From Pogostemon cablin (taxonomy: Eukaryota; Streptophyta; Magnoliopsida; Lamiales; Lamiaceae): DNA of 64,000 nucleotides. Positions 60,711 to 64,000 of this stretch are shown one piece after another. A model generated the notes under the pieces. That model did no database searches. It was given only the letters and a program-made list of their open reading frames with translations, and was not told the origin of the DNA. Each line of letters opens with the position of its first letter. Within the stretch, counting starts at the first letter, position 1. The DNA lies in assembly GCA_023678885.1 (NCBI GenBank), contig CM042985.1:7552985-7616984 (forward strand), written 5' to 3'. Made by a program: the position numbers and the translations under genes.

Positions 60711-60768
60711 CTTATTGCATGCATAAATTCGTCTTTTGTCTTTATCGCAATTCATTTCTATTTTCCGG

Positions 60769-60816
<48 letters not shown>

Positions 60817-63035
60817 GTATAATTTTTTCAACAAATTCCAAACGTACAACAGAATGTTACAAGAAAGATAATCTCAAAGAATAAATCTTCCAAAAAAAAG
60901 TATCATCAAATTACAACATAAAAAATAAATAAAATTAATAAAATGATAAGAAGCTAGATCTTCATGAATTTCAATCCATTAATTTGTCCATATAATAATT
61001 ATAATTTCATGATGATGGTAAAGCATTCCTTTTGGTAATGCCAATTGGAAGTTGGAATAGCTTCTTGATCAAGTCCCATCTATCATGTAACATGTTTGCT
61101 CAATTCATTATCATTGTGTTGTCTTGTCTTTGAATTACATGTTTATTATTATGATAATTTATATATACTTCATATTACTCTTTAATTTAATCTTGACCAA
61201 GAGTGGTTGTAAGAAACTAATATAGTATATATAAAGAGTTGGTAATGATCATGACAAATGGATGTAAGTTTTTACCATATAAAGAGAAAGTAACAAAAAG
61301 GATACTAATTAAAAAGTCAAAAATAATGGATAGGTTAATTGTTTATCATTAATTTTGTCTCCATTTGCATAACCAGGGTCATATAATTAGATTAAATATT
61401 AGGAGCAATTTTAATCATTTAATTTATTGGGGTAAAAATTTGTATGTGACAATCTAATTAACTACATAACGGCATAATGGTTAACTTAGATGAGTATCAC
61501 TTTTTTTTTTAATTAATTTTTTTATTATTAAAAATACTATCATATTCTAATTATTCATAAAATAGTTTAATTAAATACAATATATATCATTTTCTCTTAA
61601 TACATAGAGTATCACTTTTTATTTGTGACACGAATTTAATCCCACGACATGTATATAATACTATGTGTATACTTATTTTAATTTTTTAATTTTTAATTAT
61701 ATTTTACTTGATGGGCATCACCCTCTAGAAATGACATCACGACAAATTCGTTTTAGTTTTTACTTGTGAAAAATTTGACAAAACAAACTAGCTAGATTAA
61801 TTAACATTAATATATTATTGCATTACTCTTATTCTCTTTAGAATATTTAGATTAGATTCTAAAGAAACTTCAAATTATTCCTCTTTCTTACTATCACTTA
61901 GCAAATATTTGTGCGACATCATCTCACGGAATAATATTCGTGAGATAGATAAAAAGTGATATTTAATAGATAAAAAGTGGTAATAATTCAAATTAGTTAT
62001 TTCATGAACAATTTGTAGAGTATAAATGAGACTCTTGTAAGACAAATAAAAGTGATACTAATATATTTTTTAAAAATGTATTAAATTTTTTTAATAAAAA
62101 GTATAACTAAATTAAAAAAGTTAGTAAATAATCTTAGACTTGAGACGATGGAATACGAGTATGACCCTTGTACAGGGTATGTCACTTTTATAGGGATCAT
62201 GTAGGAATATGGATAATATGCAGAAAAGTCAAAATAGTTGTTATAAAATTAAGAGTTAATATTACGTGTATTTGGGTCAAGTTTATTTTTATTTAATAGT
62301 ATAATATATATATATATATTTTAATAAATGTATATAATATATTATATTCAATTTTTTATTAAAAATTAAAATAAAATTTGCTAATAAAATTTATAAATTC
62401 TTGTTAATTAGTATATTACTACAAGTTATGAATATGAATTTGCATTAAATGAATTAAGTAATAAAAAAGGAGACCTATAAGTAATTAATTAATACTCCAT
62501 ATAATTAAATGAGGGATTAAATAATGGCTACATGGAATGTCCTTCACCATCCCAACATCTCTTTACTTTTAGAACTCCATTACTATTGCTCAAAAGTAAT
62601 CATAGTAACCTTATTGCTACAATTGGCACACCCCTATCATATGGTTTCTTCCCTTTCATATATTTTTATATAAACTAAAATATATCTTTTTAATATAATA
62701 ATTTTTTTCAATTTAAAAAGGAATCAAAATATTACTGACTTTTTATTCAAAATGTTAGTATATTATTTAATTTAATCTATAAAAAGGAGTGTCCAAAGCA
62801 AAAGTTGTGCATATGAGAATAGGTTAATTAGGTGTCAACATCATTATGTTATAGTTTAATTAATTTGCATATATGTAATAATGTAAATGTATCATATATG
62901 AGTATTATATAAGAGCTGTAAAATGTGATGATTTGAAGTGGATAATTGTTTAAAGATATTGTTATCATGGCTTCACCATGAATCGGTTCAATCCCATCAT
63001 TTTTTTTGCACCATTACTTCCATCCATCAACATTA

Positions 63036-63038
<3 letters not shown>
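60711..63038. other. Intergenic, AT-rich with microsatellites
   Basis: A (TA)n run lies at about 60773-60810. No protein gene, RNA gene or bounded element could be supported in this 2.3-kb stretch. Confidence 0.45.

Positions 63039-63110
<72 letters not shown>
63039..63110. repeat. (TA)36 microsatellite
   Basis: A 72-bp perfect TA dinucleotide run. The open frame across it is an artefact of the repeat. Confidence 0.95.
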
Positions 63111-63112
<2 letters not shown>

Positions 63113-63317
63113 CCCCTACATTTTAATATCCCACTCAAAATTTTAAGATTAATTAATTCACTAATTAAATATCGAAATTTTGTAATTTATATAAGAGCAC
63201 CCTCAATAAATTATTTTGAAAGAGTATTTTCATAAGAAAGTAATAATAATTTAAAATTATATTTTTAAGGATTAACTACACAAAAATTGTGGCTCTTAAT
63301 AAATTTACTTTGTTATA

Positions 63318-63580
63318 CTCCCTCCGTCCCAAAATTGATTGCACACTTTCCACATTTATCCGTCCCAAAATAGATTGCACCTTTCCAAAAAAGGAAATAT
63401 CACATCAATCCCCACCCCTAAAGATCATCTTAATTACAATTTTACCACACTCATCTAACACACATAACATACTTTATAATTTATTTATTACCTAAAAATA
63501 CCACAATACCCCTAAAAAGTCAATATTTCTTAAACTTCGTATCTACAGTAAAGGTGCAATCGATTTTGGGACGGAGGGAG
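63318..63580. mobile_element. Stowaway MITE, intact
   Basis: This 263-bp element has long inverted termini, CTCCCTCCGTCCCAAAATTG at the left and AATCGATTTTGGGACGGAGG plus GAG at the right, with TA duplications at 63316-63317 and 63581-63582. It contains a second internal CGTCCCAAAATAGATTGCAC copy at about 63362. Non-coding. Confidence 0.9.
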
Positions 63581-63582
63581 TA

Positions 63583-64000
63583 GGCTTTTACAGGTAATAT
63601 GCTAAAAAATAATACACCTACGGAATGATTTTACTTAATAAATTACTATTAGGTAATAGTTTCTTGTGGGCTGAGTTTGGGCCTTGGAGTAGTGTGCCTC
63701 TGCTACTGCTAACTGCTGAGCAATAATATCCTACAATACTACAATTGCCTTTTCAAAATATTGAGTATTTTATGCTCCATATTTGAATTGCAAATATTTA
63801 ATTTAATATTGGTGATTAAAATAATCCTAGGAGCTTTAATACTTGTAATATGTTTAAGATATTTAAATAAATTTTTAAAAATATTTATAATTTAAGTTAA
63901 TATAGCATTCCATAAGAACCTATGACTACACCTTATAAGTAGACAAAAGCTCCTCGGGACACACTGTGCCCATGGAAATACAACTCTTCTCTTCCATATT
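63583..64000. other. Intergenic to window edge
   Basis: No gene is supported in this stretch. Confidence 0.4.

Overview
The window is nuclear DNA from a flowering plant, most likely a eudicot. Genes have many introns with GT-AG borders, intergenic DNA is AT-rich, and the window is full of plant-type LTR retrotransposons, MITEs and (TA)n tracts. Gene content and style would fit Lamiales, but that is a weak inference.

Layout. 908-5632 (minus) is a five-exon sorting nexin 2 gene with a hAT-type MITE in its last long intron; a sister MITE lies just downstream at 141-427. 6224-15962 is a complete Ty3/gypsy Tekay-type chromovirus with 2.2-kb LTRs, a 5-bp target duplication and a pol frame broken only by stop codons. 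16001-19400 holds several MITEs. 19493-30178 (plus) is a 19-exon NAA25 gene, the auxiliary subunit of the NatB N-terminal acetyltransferase. 34409-36572 and 39184-41341 (plus) are two tandem laccase genes with the same exon plan, each carrying a near-perfect miR397 complementary site. 42373-45052 (minus) is a three-exon CHX-type cation/proton antiporter. 46644-46926 (minus) is a tRNA-derived SINE. 47701-55690 is a Ty1/copia element with 1391-bp LTRs that has split a LINE reverse-transcriptase remnant. 55691-64000 has no protein gene I can support, but contains a MIR390 hairpin (minus, about 59535-59660) with its own TATA box, a CACTA-type MITE and Stowaway MITEs.

The five genes form no pathway or operon. 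The one shared theme is post-transcriptional regulation by small RNAs: miR397 sites on the laccases, and a miR390 locus whose product normally works with AGO7 on TAS3 transcripts. No CRISPR array, prokaryotic island or toxin system is present. The least expected items are the MIR390 locus with an altered mature 3' end, two LTR elements whose LTRs look young while their coding cores are dead, and a 327-351-bp repeat family flanked by 12-15-bp duplications. Splice sites were assigned by eye from reading-frame continuity and GT-AG borders; all exon phases close.
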